Source: Collinsella sp.
GTDB lineage: Bacteria > Actinomycetota > Coriobacteriia > Coriobacteriales > Coriobacteriaceae
Reading direction: 5' to 3'
Length of the DNA: 64,000 nt
Assembly: GCA_019419525.1 (NCBI GenBank)
Contig: DXZU01000006.1
Location: 35,281 to 99,280, forward strand
Shown: piece after piece, positions 34,936 through 43,715 of the stretch
Numbering within the stretch: position 1 is the stretch's first letter
Layout: each line of letters begins with the position of its first letter
The notes under the pieces: model-generated
What the model was told of the DNA's origin: nothing
The model's input: the letters and a program-made list of their open reading frames with translations, nothing else
Database searches by the model: none
Made by a program: the position numbers and the translations under genes

Positions 34936-35613
34936 TTAGGCGGTCTTGCGAATAACCTCAATATTCGGGGTGGGCGCTTCCGTTGTGTCGATGGGCGGTT
35001 CGTTGTTCGTAGACAGCGAAGGCAGGAGTACGCGATCTTTCCAACCAGAGTGCACACCATTCTCAGAAAATGCCGGCATAGAAAGCTCGATCCGAATCTC
35101 CTCGTGTCGCTTGTCGATATGCATGATCAAATAGTAGAAAGCAAGGTCATCATGTTTCGCTGGTTCGCCTTCTCCCAGATAGCCCTCAAGACCTGGTATT
35201 GGCATCGTTCTGCCCTCTACGCCGGCAAGACGCAAAGTCCCCTTGCCCTTGTCGTGAATGGCAGGCCCAGCGCAATTCGACTTTCCGACGCGACCGTCAC
35301 TCGAGGTTGTGCAAACCAGGCGCACCTTGTCCTTCCTATTGGCAACTGCTGGAACCTCAAAGATGTTTTCTACGCGCCAGCCGGTACGGGATAAACGGTC
35401 ACGGAGGTTCTCCGTCGCACGAGTATAGAGCTCTAAGCCGCGACCGTTTATGGGTGCGAAATCTGACATCCCGACAACATAGGGGTCATAAGCGGCTGCC
35501 ACAATATCATGTATGAGTTCGACTGTCAGATCTGGGGATATTAGTCTGAGCATCTCGTCGGCAGACATCTCTCCGCGGTTGATGGTGTTCGAAGCAATAT
35601 TTAAATAAGGCAT
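34936..35613 (-). CDS. Hypothetical partner of the XRE-ImmA protein
   Basis: A 225-residue soluble protein that I do not recognise. It has a helical N-terminus (SADEMLRLISPDLTVELIHDIV), a central strand-rich region with VRLVCTTSSDGRVGKSN, and a Pro/Thr-rich C-terminal tail. It is translated from AAGGAGG 7 nt before ATG 35613 and lies 90 bp upstream of the metallopeptidase gene. Shared promoter and order suggest one functional module, in which this protein could be the effector or the peptidase substrate; that is inference. Confidence 0.7.
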   Translation of the reverse strand: MPYLNIASNTINRGEMSADEMLRLISPDLTVELIHDIVAAAYDPYVVGMSDFAPINGRGLELYTRATENLRDRLSRTGWRVENIFEVPAVANRKDKVRLVCTTSSDGRVGKSNCAGPAIHDKGKGTLRLAGVEGRTMPIPGLEGYLGEGEPAKHDDLAFYYLIMHIDKRHEEIRIELSMPAFSENGVHSGWKDRVLLPSLSTNNEPPIDTTEAPTPNIEVIRKTA

Positions 35614-35624
35614 TTAGCCCTCCT

Positions 35625-35673
35625 TAGTACCAAATCATAACCTCATTCTAGGTCGTGCTTTGGTACTAGTCAA
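35625..35673 (-). promoter_or_regulatory. Promoter with twin operators for the XRE-ImmA module
   Basis: On the minus strand TTGACT (35668-35673), a 17-nt spacer and TAGAAT (35645-35650) form a near-consensus promoter. TAGTACCAAA overlaps the end of the -35 box (35659-35668 on the plus strand as TTTGGTACTA) and its inverted copy lies between the -10 box and the ribosome site (35625-35634). Inverted half-sites 24 bp apart flanking a -10 box fit repression by a dimeric XRE protein. Confidence 0.82.
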
Positions 35674-35879
35674 GCATGTAGATGACCTTATGAAATCTTC
35701 CCTCAATTTGTGACGCCCGCCTAGTCTGCTCTTGTACGAGCTAGATGAGGCGGGTGTTTCGTGCCTCGCCTCCCGAGCAGAAAGGCGATCCACCGATGAA
35801 GGAAGACACCGATGGCGGGCAGACGGCAGAGACGTAGCGGCACCCGCGAGGGCAAGCGGACCAAGAAACGCAACATCAA

Positions 35880-36902
35880 CAGCATGGATGGCCGCACATG
35901 CCACCGTGTCGACCGTGGCGCAGGCATGTCGCATCGAATGGCATACCGTCGGCGGCGTCTGCAAGCACATCCAACGACGGCCTTCAGCGGGCGACGGGGC
36001 CCGCGCGCTTCGACGGCGTTCGCAGGATCGGCATCGACGAGACCTCGTTCAAGAAGGGGCACAGGTACCTGATGGTGGTGGTCGACCACGACAGGGGCTG
36101 TCTGGTCTGGGTGGCCGAGGGGTGGAGCAGGGAGGCGCTGCGCTGGTTTCTCAAAGAAGAGCTCACCCGCGAGCAGGGGCTCGGTATCGAGGTCGTGACG
36201 GCGGACGGCCGTCGGTGGATAAAGACGCCGGTCGAGCGGTGGTGCCCCAACGTCGAATGGGTCATGGGCCCCTTCCGCATCGTCAGCTGGATGAACGACG
36301 CCCTCGACGGCGTGCGCCGCGAGGAGCGGCAGGTGGCCGAGAAGGCCACCAGGGCGGCGACGTCGAGGCGGGGATGCCCCGGAAAGTCCGCTGCCGGCGA
36401 CGAGACCCCGCCCGAAACCCTCAATCTCGCCGGGGCGGCGAAGGAGATCAAAGGAACGCGCTTCGCACTCGCGAAGGGCAGGGAGAGCCTGACGGATAGC
36501 CAGAGGGCCAAGCTCGACAGGCTGAAGCCTGTCGAGTCGCGCCTGTTCCGGACATGGGAACCCCAAGAGGACCTGTGCGCAGTCTTCCGGACAGGTGACG
36601 CCACCGAAGCGGAAAGGCTTCTTGACGATTGGCTCCACCGTGCCGCCTACTGCAAGATAGCGAAGGTTGTCGCGGTCGAGAAGAAGGTCAGGCGCAGGCG
36701 CGACGACATTCTGCGTGCCGTATCGCCGGACATCGGCAACGCGAGGGTCGAGTCGATCAACAACAAGATCAAGGTCACGGTGAAGATGGGCTACGGCTTC
36801 AGGAGCACAGACAACCTCTTGGCGCTGCTGATGTTGAGATGTTCGGACGCGAAACCGCAACTGCCATGGAACCAAGCGACTTCGGTAAGAAAGGTAGCCT
36901 AG
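35880..36902 (+). pseudogene. ISL3-family transposase, 5'-truncated and frameshifted
   Basis: A fragment reading AWMAAHATVSTVAQACRIEW, then HTVGGVCKHI, shifts frame near 35970 into LQRATGPARFDGVRRIGIDETSFKKGHRY-type sequence. The DDE residues of ISL3 can be seen: D in IGIDETSF, D in VVTADGRRW and E in NARVESINNK. It ends naturally at 36902. The N-terminal zinc-finger/HTH part is gone. The next 186 bp (36903-37088) hold no feature. Confidence 0.85.
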
Positions 36903-37088
36903 CGACGAGACCCTCTAGCCACACAAACTACCGGAGCCTCAAATAGATCCTTATAAGCGATTCCCATTTTTTCCTTAAAGTACAGATGCTGTTTAACGCT
37001 ATTGTTCTATCATTTCGCTCGGACAGATTTTACAGAGTCGCCGCTAATCATTCATGGAAAGCGCCCTATGCGACCTACCTCCGTCTAA

Positions 37089-37898
37089 TTATTCCCCGCG
37101 CTCCTCATACCCGCGCTCGAGCTTCTTCCCAAGCTCCGCAGCGCAGCGCCTCGTTTCCTCGGCAAACAAGCCATCGATGGCCCTGTCGATCCGCGTGCAA
37201 GTCTGCCGGTGTTCGTCCTTCCAGGACAGGTTGAGCCCCAAACTCGCATCCCAATAGCCGCCGAGCTTGGCGTTAATCACTTCCTCGGGATACAGCACGT
37301 CGCGGCGAACGCCTTCAACCGCATCGTCCTCGTCCATATCACAGGCCGCATCGCCCTGCTCAAGGCACTTGCGCAGCTCCTTCTGCTCCCGGATGCTGTC
37401 CAGCACGCGAACGCACACCACAGCCAAAAAGCGATAGCGTTCGCACAGATCCCACTCGCCGCCGAGCCATACACGATAGCCCAGCATCTCGCTCGCGGGC
37501 TCATCGTCCATCAGGAGCAATTCACACGGACGCTCATTGGCGAGCGCACCCTCCCCCAGCCTTTTCACGCCGTCGCGCATAAAGATGCACGGCTCCACGT
37601 CGTAATAGCCAAAGCCGTGGCCTGCACCACAGCAATTGATGGCGTGCTTGGGCAGCAGGACGATCTTGTCGCTGGGCTCGGGGTCAATCTTGCGCAGCTT
37701 TTTGACCTTGCGACGGGCGCGCTTTAAGCCGTGCTCGCTATCGCCACGGCCGCGGCCACGGCCGCCTGCCTTGCCGGCGTACCGCAGGGCGATCTCGCCT
37801 GCTACCGCACCTCGCTCCACCGCGCACAACCGGTCCATCGTCCAGCGCGGACGGCATAGCTCTTGTGCAGCAGTACCACCATCGGCAAGGTGTACCAT
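37089..37898 (-). CDS. Hypothetical protein, 269 residues
   Basis: A soluble protein, rich in Arg/Lys near residues 45-75 (GRGRGRGDSEHGLKRARRKV), then a Cys/His segment (HAINCCGAGHGFGYYDVEPC) and a mostly helical, acidic C-terminal half (KCLEQGDAACDMDEDDAVEG). No domain was recognised. It lies 91 bp downstream of the Abi_2 gene on the same strand. The start is uncertain: ATG 37898 or GTG 37904, both with weak ribosome sites. Confidence 0.6.
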   Translation of the reverse strand: MVHLADGGTAAQELCRPRWTMDRLCAVERGAVAGEIALRYAGKAGGRGRGRGDSEHGLKRARRKVKKLRKIDPEPSDKIVLLPKHAINCCGAGHGFGYYDVEPCIFMRDGVKRLGEGALANERPCELLLMDDEPASEMLGYRVWLGGEWDLCERYRFLAVVCVRVLDSIREQKELRKCLEQGDAACDMDEDDAVEGVRRDVLYPEEVINAKLGGYWDASLGLNLSWKDEHRQTCTRIDRAIDGLFAEETRRCAAELGKKLERGYEERGE

Positions 37899-37989
37899 GC
37901 CCACCGGCTAACCCATCCCAACGGCCTGCCTGCAGTCGCTACGAAGGCCACCTTGCCGCCATGAGCGCGACAACCGCTGCACCCCAGCC

Positions 37990-38877
37990 CTATTCGTCCG
38001 AAGGCACCGCCGCAGCGGGCAGATACGGCTCCCAAAGCGGGCATCCCTGCCAACCCTCCGCGAACCCCATGCGGCGCAACTCGTCGGGATCCAGCCTGTC
38101 CAGCAGCTCAAACAAGCGTGTGCGCCAGCCCGTCTCGGGGGCGATACGCTCCAGCAGGTAACTCAGGATGGTGAGTATGCCGAACATGTTGTCCGACCGC
38201 ACCTGGTACGGCTCGTGCCACTCTGGATACTTCGACTTGGTGGGGATGGTCGGCCTGGCGCCAAACCCTCTGTTCCACAGGCGGCCATGGTGTGCGCATA
38301 TGTTGCGAGCGGTGTTGATGGCCACGAGCCACGACTTCAACACGCGCGACGACACGCCCAGGTCCCCAGAGATTCTGTTCCTGATGTCAACCGACGCGCC
38401 GTTGTAGAGGCGAAGCATCGTGCCGAAGTCCATCAGGTTCACGAGAATCCAGTAGGGCGGCAGGTCATGCGCGTCGCCGTAGGCCTCCTTGAAGTGGATG
38501 GCGAAGGGTTCACGCGAGCGGTCAAGCTCCTCGGTGCATCGTTCGATGAACTCGCTGTACGCATCGCCCTCGAGGCGCGGGAGATTCTCGCGGTCGAAGA
38601 AGCCAAACGCTCCGGTCTTGCCCGCGAGCTCATAGGCCAGCTGCGTGCGGAAGTACACCTCGACGCGCTCGATGGCGTCCAAGACAATGAGCCTGAACTG
38701 CCTGTCGAAGGTATAGAGCTTCCAGATCTGGTCGAATGTCGTGCCCTCGACGAAACGCTCGTCCTTGTCGCCGTCCTCGTCTGCCTCTGGCTTGCGCTTG
38801 AAGATGTACCAGTAGCCGCTCAGGCGGTAATAGCCAACGTTTGCGAGGTGAGCGATAAGGTCATCGCGGTCTGCCAC
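37990..38877 (-). CDS. Abi_2 (AbiD/AbiF-like) abortive infection protein, start disrupted
   Basis: Family hallmarks are NVGYYRLSGYWYIFK, then KLYTFDRQFRLIVLDAIERVEVYFRTQL, and the RX4-6H-type segment NTARNICAHHGRLWNRGF (HEPN-like nuclease motif). Coding sequence continues in frame upstream of GTG 38877 as KKPWLTFEEQADLLIVERGL, the normal N-terminus of the family, but the only suitable ATG (38948-38950) is one base out of frame behind a G6 run. Translation from GTG 38877 would lose about 24 conserved residues. It may be inactive, phase-variable or affected by a sequencing error. Confidence 0.8.
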   Translation of the reverse strand: MADRDDLIAHLANVGYYRLSGYWYIFKRKPEADEDGDKDERFVEGTTFDQIWKLYTFDRQFRLIVLDAIERVEVYFRTQLAYELAGKTGAFGFFDRENLPRLEGDAYSEFIERCTEELDRSREPFAIHFKEAYGDAHDLPPYWILVNLMDFGTMLRLYNGASVDIRNRISGDLGVSSRVLKSWLVAINTARNICAHHGRLWNRGFGARPTIPTKSKYPEWHEPYQVRSDNMFGILTILSYLLERIAPETGWRTRLFELLDRLDPDELRRMGFAEGWQGCPLWEPYLPAAAVPSDE

Positions 38878-39145
38878 CAGGCCGCGCTCGACTATGAGCA
38901 GGTCGGCCTGCTCCTCGAAGGTCAGCCAGGGCTTCTTGTATTCCCCCCATGGTGCTTCTGTGCTCGATGCATAAAAGAAGACCCGCCAGTGTGCATGCTC
39001 GAGAGCAGAGGCCGGGCGAGTTTACTAAGGTCATTTTACCGCAGTCGAAGCCATTCTATACGGAACTCCACGAGGAAAGTTTGCAAACGGCCGCCTCCCT
39101 TGAATATCAACTTCATCCCACCCAAAAACTCATCCAACATTAATC

Positions 39146-39173
39146 TTGGCTCAAGAATCGCTTAATCTATAAC
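39146..39173 (+). promoter_or_regulatory. Promoter of the DUF4342/two-component operon
   Basis: TTGGCT (39146-39151), 16 nt, TATAAC (39168-39173), about 120 nt upstream of the next ATG. The intervening leader is GC-rich without a recognised riboswitch. The stretch 38951-39145 holds no gene. Confidence 0.55.
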
Positions 39174-39291
39174 CTGCACTATAGAGTTCGACCAAGGGCG
39201 GGGCAGCGCCGCGCAACGCAGGCCGCCGAACGCTACGCTCGCGCCCGGGCAGATCGCCCGGCGTCGCGCCCATCGAACGAAAGGACAGGTC

Positions 39292-39834
39292 ATGGACGAC
39301 CTCGAAAAAGTTGAAACCATCCGCACCAAGTGCAACGTGAGCTACACCGATGCCAAGGCCGCGCTCGACGCCGCCGACGGTAACGTCTTGGATGCCATCA
39401 TTTGGCTCGAGTCGCAGGGCAAGACCCAGACCACGTCGGCGCACGCCGCCACCGAGTCCGCGCCAGTCGATGAGCCCTCGGCCGAGATGGTCGCCGCGCA
39501 GGCCGCCTACGAAAAGTCGAGCGAAAAGACCGACTTCTCCAAGAAGATGGACAGCGTGTGGGAGTACCTCAAAAAGCTCTTCCGCCTGAGCCTGGACACC
39601 AAGTTTATCGCCACGCGCCGCGATGCGATCATCCTCAACATCCCCATCCTGATCCCCATCGTCGCGCTGTTTGCTTGGGGCGCCACGATATGGCTGATGC
39701 TGATTGGCCTGTTCTTTGGCATGCGCTACCGCATCGACAGCGACGGCGACGTGCCCGGCAGCATCAACAACCTTATGAATCACGCCGCCGATGCCGCGGA
39801 CGACATCAAACAAAATCTGAACGACGACAAGTAA
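39292..39834 (+). CDS. DUF4342-type membrane protein with N-terminal UBA-like domain
   Basis: A 180-residue protein. Residues 1-45 form a UBA/EF-Ts-like fold (KVETIRTKCNVSYTDAKAALDAADGNVLDAIIWLE); residues about 50-80 are a linker; residues 95-150 are DUF4342 with a pair of membrane helices (AIILNIPILIPIVALFAWG, then IWLMLIGLFFGM). An AAAGGA ribosome site precedes the ATG. It begins a likely operon with the response regulator 18 bp downstream, suggesting an envelope-related regulator or accessory. Confidence 0.88.
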   Translation: MDDLEKVETIRTKCNVSYTDAKAALDAADGNVLDAIIWLESQGKTQTTSAHAATESAPVDEPSAEMVAAQAAYEKSSEKTDFSKKMDSVWEYLKKLFRLSLDTKFIATRRDAIILNIPILIPIVALFAWGATIWLMLIGLFFGMRYRIDSDGDVPGSINNLMNHAADAADDIKQNLNDDK

Positions 39835-39852
39835 TCGCAGACGGGGGCACGC

Positions 39853-40638
39853 ATGGCACGGATCCTGATCGTAGAGGACGAGGAGAAAATCGCCCGCTTT
39901 GTGACGCTCGAGCTGGAGCACGAGGGCTACCAGGTGGAGCACGCCGCCGACGGCCGCACCGCCGTGGACCTGGCACTGGAGCGCGACTACGATCTGATTC
40001 TGCTCGATGTGCTGTTGCCGCAGCTCAACGGCATGGAGGTCCTGCGGCGTGTCCGCAAGCACAAGGACGTGCCGGTGATCATGGTCACCGCGCGCGATGC
40101 CGTGATGGATAAGGTTGCCGGGCTCGATGCCGGCGCCGACGACTACCTGACCAAGCCGTTTGCGATCGAGGAGCTGTTCGCACGGATCCGCGTGGCGCTG
40201 AAGCGCTCGGAGGCCGTGCGGGCGGCTTCGGGCGTTGGCGGCGCCGGGACTGGGGCGGGCGCGGCAGGTGGCGCGGGTGTCGGCGCCGCTGCGATACCCT
40301 CGGTCAGCGACTCGACCCAGGCTTCCACTTCGCCCTCCCCCGCCACGCTCGCCGTGAGCTCGGTCGTACTCGATCTCGACCGCCGCGAAGTCACGGTCGG
40401 CGGCTCGCCCATCGTGCTGACTGCCCGCGAGTTCGACGTTCTCGCCCTGCTTATGGCGCATGCCGGCACCGTGCTCACGCGCGAGCGCATCGCGCACGAA
40501 GCGCTGGGCTACGAATACGTCGGCGACACCAACAACGTCGACGTGCACATTGCGCACCTGCGCGCCAAGATCGAAGACGCCGGCAGCGCCCGCATCATCC
40601 AGACCGTGCGCGGGGTGGGCTATGTCTGCCGTGCGTAA
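39853..40638 (+). CDS. OmpR-family response regulator
   Basis: The receiver (1-115) has EDEE (8-11), phosphoacceptor D52 (LLDVLLPQ), TA in VTARD and KPF. A long Ala/Gly/Ser linker (about 125-170, SGVGGAGTGAGAAGGAG) joins it to a winged-helix domain ending VRGVGYVCRA. Such a linker is unusual in length but tolerated in the family. The histidine kinase gene overlaps its end by 17 bp. Confidence 0.93.
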   Translation: MARILIVEDEEKIARFVTLELEHEGYQVEHAADGRTAVDLALERDYDLILLDVLLPQLNGMEVLRRVRKHKDVPVIMVTARDAVMDKVAGLDAGADDYLTKPFAIEELFARIRVALKRSEAVRAASGVGGAGTGAGAAGGAGVGAAAIPSVSDSTQASTSPSPATLAVSSVVLDLDRREVTVGGSPIVLTAREFDVLALLMAHAGTVLTRERIAHEALGYEYVGDTNNVDVHIAHLRAKIEDAGSARIIQTVRGVGYVCRA

Positions 40639-41917
40639 CACCGAGGCCAAGCGCGTCACCTCCATCGCCCGCGCCATCAACTGGGGCTATATGTGGCGCC
40701 GCTTGATGAGCTACGTCTGGCTCGATCTGCTGCTGATGGTGATTGCGGCAGCGATCCTCGTCTATGGATACAACCAGACGCTGCCCGACAGCGCGTTTAC
40801 TGCAGGCTGGATTCCCGGCGCCACCGTTCACGGCATGTCGCTGACGCCCGCGCGCGGCTGGGACCTGACAACGCTCACCTATACCGTCGAGCTTGCGCGT
40901 ACCAGCAAGACCTTCCCCCTCACGCAGGACCTCGTCACGCTATGGCCTCTCTACCTTGTCGTTGTGGGTTGGCAGGTCATCAGCGTGCTCAACATGCTCG
41001 GCGGCGCGAGGCGCGTGCGCCGCACCATGGCGCCGCTCAACGACCTGGCCTTGCGCGTGGACGAGCTCGGCCGTATGCAGCTCTCCGGCGGCAAGATGGA
41101 AACGCTGGAGCAGGCCATCGAGCGCGCAAGCGTCGACTCGCCGAGCGTCACCACCGGCGACGCCGACCTGGCAAGCATCGAGGTCGCGCTCAACCGCCTG
41201 CTGCGCCAGATGCAAGAGGCCAAGCTGCAGCAGATGCGCTTTGTCAACGATGCAAGCCACGAGCTGCGCACGCCCATTGCGGTGATTCAGGGCTACGTAA
41301 ACATGCTCGACCGCTGGGGCAAAGACGACCCGGACGTGCTGGCGGAATCCATCGCGTCCCTCAAGGCCGAAAGCGAGCACATGCAGGAGCTCGTGGAGCA
41401 GCTGCTGTTTTTGGCACGCGGCGATGCCGGCCGCACCGTGCTGCGGCGCGCGAATACTAACCTGGCTGCACTGGTCGGCGAGGTATGCGAGGAATCGCAG
41501 ATGATCGATACCGAGCACACGTATCGACTGGCCTTTGACGCTGCGCTTGTCAGCGACCCGCGCTGCGACGCGCCCGTCGACGTGGCGCTCGTGAAGCAGG
41601 CCCTGCGCGTAATCGTGCAGAATGCCGCCAAGTATTCGGACGCGGGCACGCCCATCACGTTTGGCGTGGCGCCGGATGCGGGCGCGGGCACGATCGACAT
41701 AAACGTTGAGGACGAGGGCATCGGCATGAACCAGGAATCCGCAGCCCACGCGTTCGAGCGGTTCTACCGCGCCGACAACGCGCGCGATGCCGGCGCGCAG
41801 GGCTCGGGTCTGGGGCTTGCCATTGCCAAGTGGATCGTCGATAGCCATGGCGGTGTCATTGGCGTGACCTCGGTCGAGGGTGTCGGCAGCCGCTTTACGA
41901 TTCGCCTGCCACGGTAG
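40622..41917 (+). CDS. Sensor histidine kinase
   Basis: A 431-residue kinase with two membrane helices (about 31-50 and 104-125) enclosing a short external domain of roughly 50 residues. A HAMP-like linker (APLNDLALRVDELG) leads to H213 in NDASHELRTPIAVIQGYV. The ATPase domain has VIVQNAAKYS (N), EDEGIGM (G1), FERFYRAD (F) and GSGLGLAIAKWI (G2). The start overlaps the regulator's 3' end. An intrinsic terminator ends the operon. Confidence 0.93.
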   Translation: MSAVRNTEAKRVTSIARAINWGYMWRRLMSYVWLDLLLMVIAAAILVYGYNQTLPDSAFTAGWIPGATVHGMSLTPARGWDLTTLTYTVELARTSKTFPLTQDLVTLWPLYLVVVGWQVISVLNMLGGARRVRRTMAPLNDLALRVDELGRMQLSGGKMETLEQAIERASVDSPSVTTGDADLASIEVALNRLLRQMQEAKLQQMRFVNDASHELRTPIAVIQGYVNMLDRWGKDDPDVLAESIASLKAESEHMQELVEQLLFLARGDAGRTVLRRANTNLAALVGEVCEESQMIDTEHTYRLAFDAALVSDPRCDAPVDVALVKQALRVIVQNAAKYSDAGTPITFGVAPDAGAGTIDINVEDEGIGMNQESAAHAFERFYRADNARDAGAQGSGLGLAIAKWIVDSHGGVIGVTSVEGVGSRFTIRLPR

Positions 41918-41950
41918 GGGCACCCGCGCGGCGGCAAGCCCTCGGCATAA

Positions 41951-41984
41951 AAAAGGGATAGGGCCACGAGGCCCCATCCCTTTT
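41951..41984 (+). terminator. Terminator of the two-component operon (bidirectional)
   Basis: AAAAGGGAT/ATCCCTTTT with an inner GGGCC/GGCCC stem and T5 at 41981-41985. It can also stop the convergent VOC gene transcript. Confidence 0.93.
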
Positions 41985-42007
41985 TGCTAGCTATGGCAGC
42001 TTGTGCG

Positions 42008-42382
42008 CTACTCGCGGCACAGGTGCACGGCGAAGCCGGCGAACTCGCGCTTAAAGTACACGAGCTTGGTGCCGCCATCGGGCAGCAGCACGCGCGACTC
42101 CTCGTTGACCTCGAGCCCGCGCTCGGCAAACCACTTCTCGGCCGCATCGATGTCGTTGACGGCAAAGCCGATGTGGCCCTTAGCGCCTCGACCGTTCTGC
42201 TTCATGACCTCGACCAGCGAATCATTGAAGTACGAAACCGGGGTCTCGATGACGGGCAGGCCCATCATCGTCGAGAACAGCTCCGCGATCTCCAAGGCGT
42301 CTGCCGGGTCGGTGGCGTTAATGCCCACATGGGCAACGCGCATGCCAAAGAGCTCGACCGGATTGGCGTTCTGCTCACTCAT
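42008..42382 (-). CDS. VOC-family (glyoxalase-like) protein
   Basis: A 124-residue single glyoxalase/dioxygenase domain. The metal-ligand pattern can be followed as H in VAHVGINATD, H in KGHIGFAV, and E/Y near the C-terminus (VHLCRE). Members isomerise, dismutate or open small sugar-derived carbonyls. It lies 11 bp after an orphan PTS IIB gene in one operon, so it may act on a PTS-imported or overflow sugar phosphate; the substrate is unknown. Confidence 0.83.
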   Translation of the reverse strand: MSEQNANPVELFGMRVAHVGINATDPADALEIAELFSTMMGLPVIETPVSYFNDSLVEVMKQNGRGAKGHIGFAVNDIDAAEKWFAERGLEVNEESRVLLPDGGTKLVYFKREFAGFAVHLCRE

Positions 42383-42393
42383 GCAGTCAGCGC

Positions 42394-42681
42394 CTACTGA
42401 GCCATGACGCCGAGAACGGCCTTCTCAGCAGCGACGCGGTTCATGCCGGTCATGAAGGGCACGCCGCTCACGTACGGGCAGGTGAGACCCTCGGGGGCAA
42501 CGGTGGTGGCGATCAGCAGGTCAGCGCCCTCGTCGCAGTAATCCTTGGCCTCGGAGATGGCGCACTGCACGATCTCATACTTGCCGGCATAACCGTTGGC
42601 GTCGAGCAGGGTGGCGACCTTCTGGGCAACGAGCGTGGAAGTAGCAGCGCCAGCACCGCAAGCCAAAACGATCTTCTTCAT
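42394..42681 (-). CDS. PTS IIB subunit, galactitol-type
   Basis: A 95-residue phosphocarrier. The phosphorylated Cys8 lies in the loop ACGAGAATSTLVA typical of galactitol/lactose-type IIB domains; the second half keeps ISEAKDYCDEGADLLIATT. No IIA or IIC gene is adjacent, so it may serve a transporter elsewhere or act in regulation. GGGAGA precedes the ATG. Confidence 0.9.
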   Translation of the reverse strand: MKKIVLACGAGAATSTLVAQKVATLLDANGYAGKYEIVQCAISEAKDYCDEGADLLIATTVAPEGLTCPYVSGVPFMTGMNRVAAEKAVLGVMAQ

Positions 42682-42783
42682 AGGTAATGTCTCCCTTCAT
42701 GGTTTACTTTAGGTAAGTGTACCGCAGCGAGCGATGTCACTCGGCCTCGATGAGCTTTTATGCCAGTTTGCTTGCGCGCTGCG

Positions 42784-42789
42784 TATAAT
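42784..42789 (+). promoter_or_regulatory. -10 box before the TPR-like gene
   Basis: A consensus TATAAT lies 55 nt upstream of ATG 42845; the -35 region is weak (TGCCAG, 17 nt upstream). Confidence 0.55.
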
Positions 42790-42844
42790 ACATCCAGTAC
42801 GTGTTGTCATACCGCTCGCTTTATGAGCGACTAAGGACCCTAAT

Positions 42845-43468
42845 ATGCCCGATTCCCGCACACTCTGGACCGCCGTCGTTATCATCTGCATCGCCGTGTC
42901 GGTGTTCTTTAGCGTCAAAAAACGCACCACGTTTAAGCGCCTGCAGCAGCTCATGGCCGCCAAGCAGTGGGACGAGTTCGATCGTTTGCTCGACGGCAAA
43001 CTCACCAGCATGCTGTACCCGCGCTACAACCGCGACTACCTGCGTCTGAACTCCTATCTGTTGCGCGAGGACCACGAGCGTGCCAGCGAGATGTTCGACC
43101 TACTGCTGGGACTCAACCTCCCCAAGATGCAGCGCGTCGACTTGGTGATTAAGGCCTTTAACTACTATGTTGGCCAGGAGGACCGCAAAAAGTCCAAAGA
43201 GCTGTTGCACGAGATCAAGGGCTTTGAGGGCGGTCAGGCCGAGGCAGTTGCGCACGAGTGTCAGCTGATGTACGACACGATGATCCTCAAGCGCCACAAC
43301 GACATTCCCGAGCTGGAGCGCATGCTCGAGGATGTCGGCGACGACCCGGTCAAGCGCTGCCGCTTGGAGTACCTGCTAGCCCTGCAGTACCAGAACAAGG
43401 GCGACGAAGCCAAGTTCCAGGAGTTCCTGGAGAAGTCGGGCCAACACTCGATGGCCGTCAACGCGTAA
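42845..43468 (+). CDS. Membrane-anchored TPR-like hypothetical protein
   Basis: A 207-residue protein with an N-terminal membrane helix (about 7-24, LWTAVVIICIAVSVFF) and a cytoplasmic helical part arranged in TPR-like pairs (FKRLQQLMAAKQWDEFDRLL, RASEMFDLLLGLNLPKMQR, LALQYQNKGDEAKFQEFL). It probably scaffolds protein contacts. No enzyme motif. tRNA-Leu follows by 31 bp. Confidence 0.75.
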   Translation: MPDSRTLWTAVVIICIAVSVFFSVKKRTTFKRLQQLMAAKQWDEFDRLLDGKLTSMLYPRYNRDYLRLNSYLLREDHERASEMFDLLLGLNLPKMQRVDLVIKAFNYYVGQEDRKKSKELLHEIKGFEGGQAEAVAHECQLMYDTMILKRHNDIPELERMLEDVGDDPVKRCRLEYLLALQYQNKGDEAKFQEFLEKSGQHSMAVNA

Positions 43469-43499
43469 CGGACGGCTTGTGCTAGACTTCTAGTCTCAC

Positions 43500-43584
43500 G
43501 GGGGCGTGGCGGAATTGGCATACGCAGGAGACTTAAAATCTCTCGCCGCAAGGATTGTGGGTTCGAGTCCCACCGCCCCTACCA
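43500..43584 (+). tRNA. tRNA-Leu (anticodon UAA)
   Basis: The 7-bp acceptor is GGGGGCG/CGCCCCT with a G-U first pair, discriminator A and encoded CCA. The anticodon loop CTTAAAA gives UAA on a 5-bp stem. The variable arm (CGCCGCAAGGATT) is long as in leucine tRNAs, and the T arm is GTGGGTTCGAGTCCCAC. Confidence 0.95.
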
Positions 43585-43595
43585 TATGGAGCTTG

Positions 43596-43633
43596 CGAGC
43601 CCGTGTTCCCCAGGGATGCGGGCTCGTTTCCTT
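43596..43633 (+). terminator. Terminator after tRNA-Leu
   Basis: CGAGCCCG (43596-43603) pairs with CGGGCTCG (43619-43626), followed by TTTCCTTT. Confidence 0.85.
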
Positions 43634-43715
43634 TGGACGCCGTCAACTGCAGAGCAGCTCATTTGGGACGGGGCTTTTTTGACTACTTTTTCCGCCCACC
43701 CAATGAGTTTCCTAC

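Noticed and set aside
37802..38053. 83-codon minus ORF overlapping the 37089 gene and Abi_2 3' ends
   Set aside because: Overlaps two better-supported genes in other frames; composition resembles a shadow.
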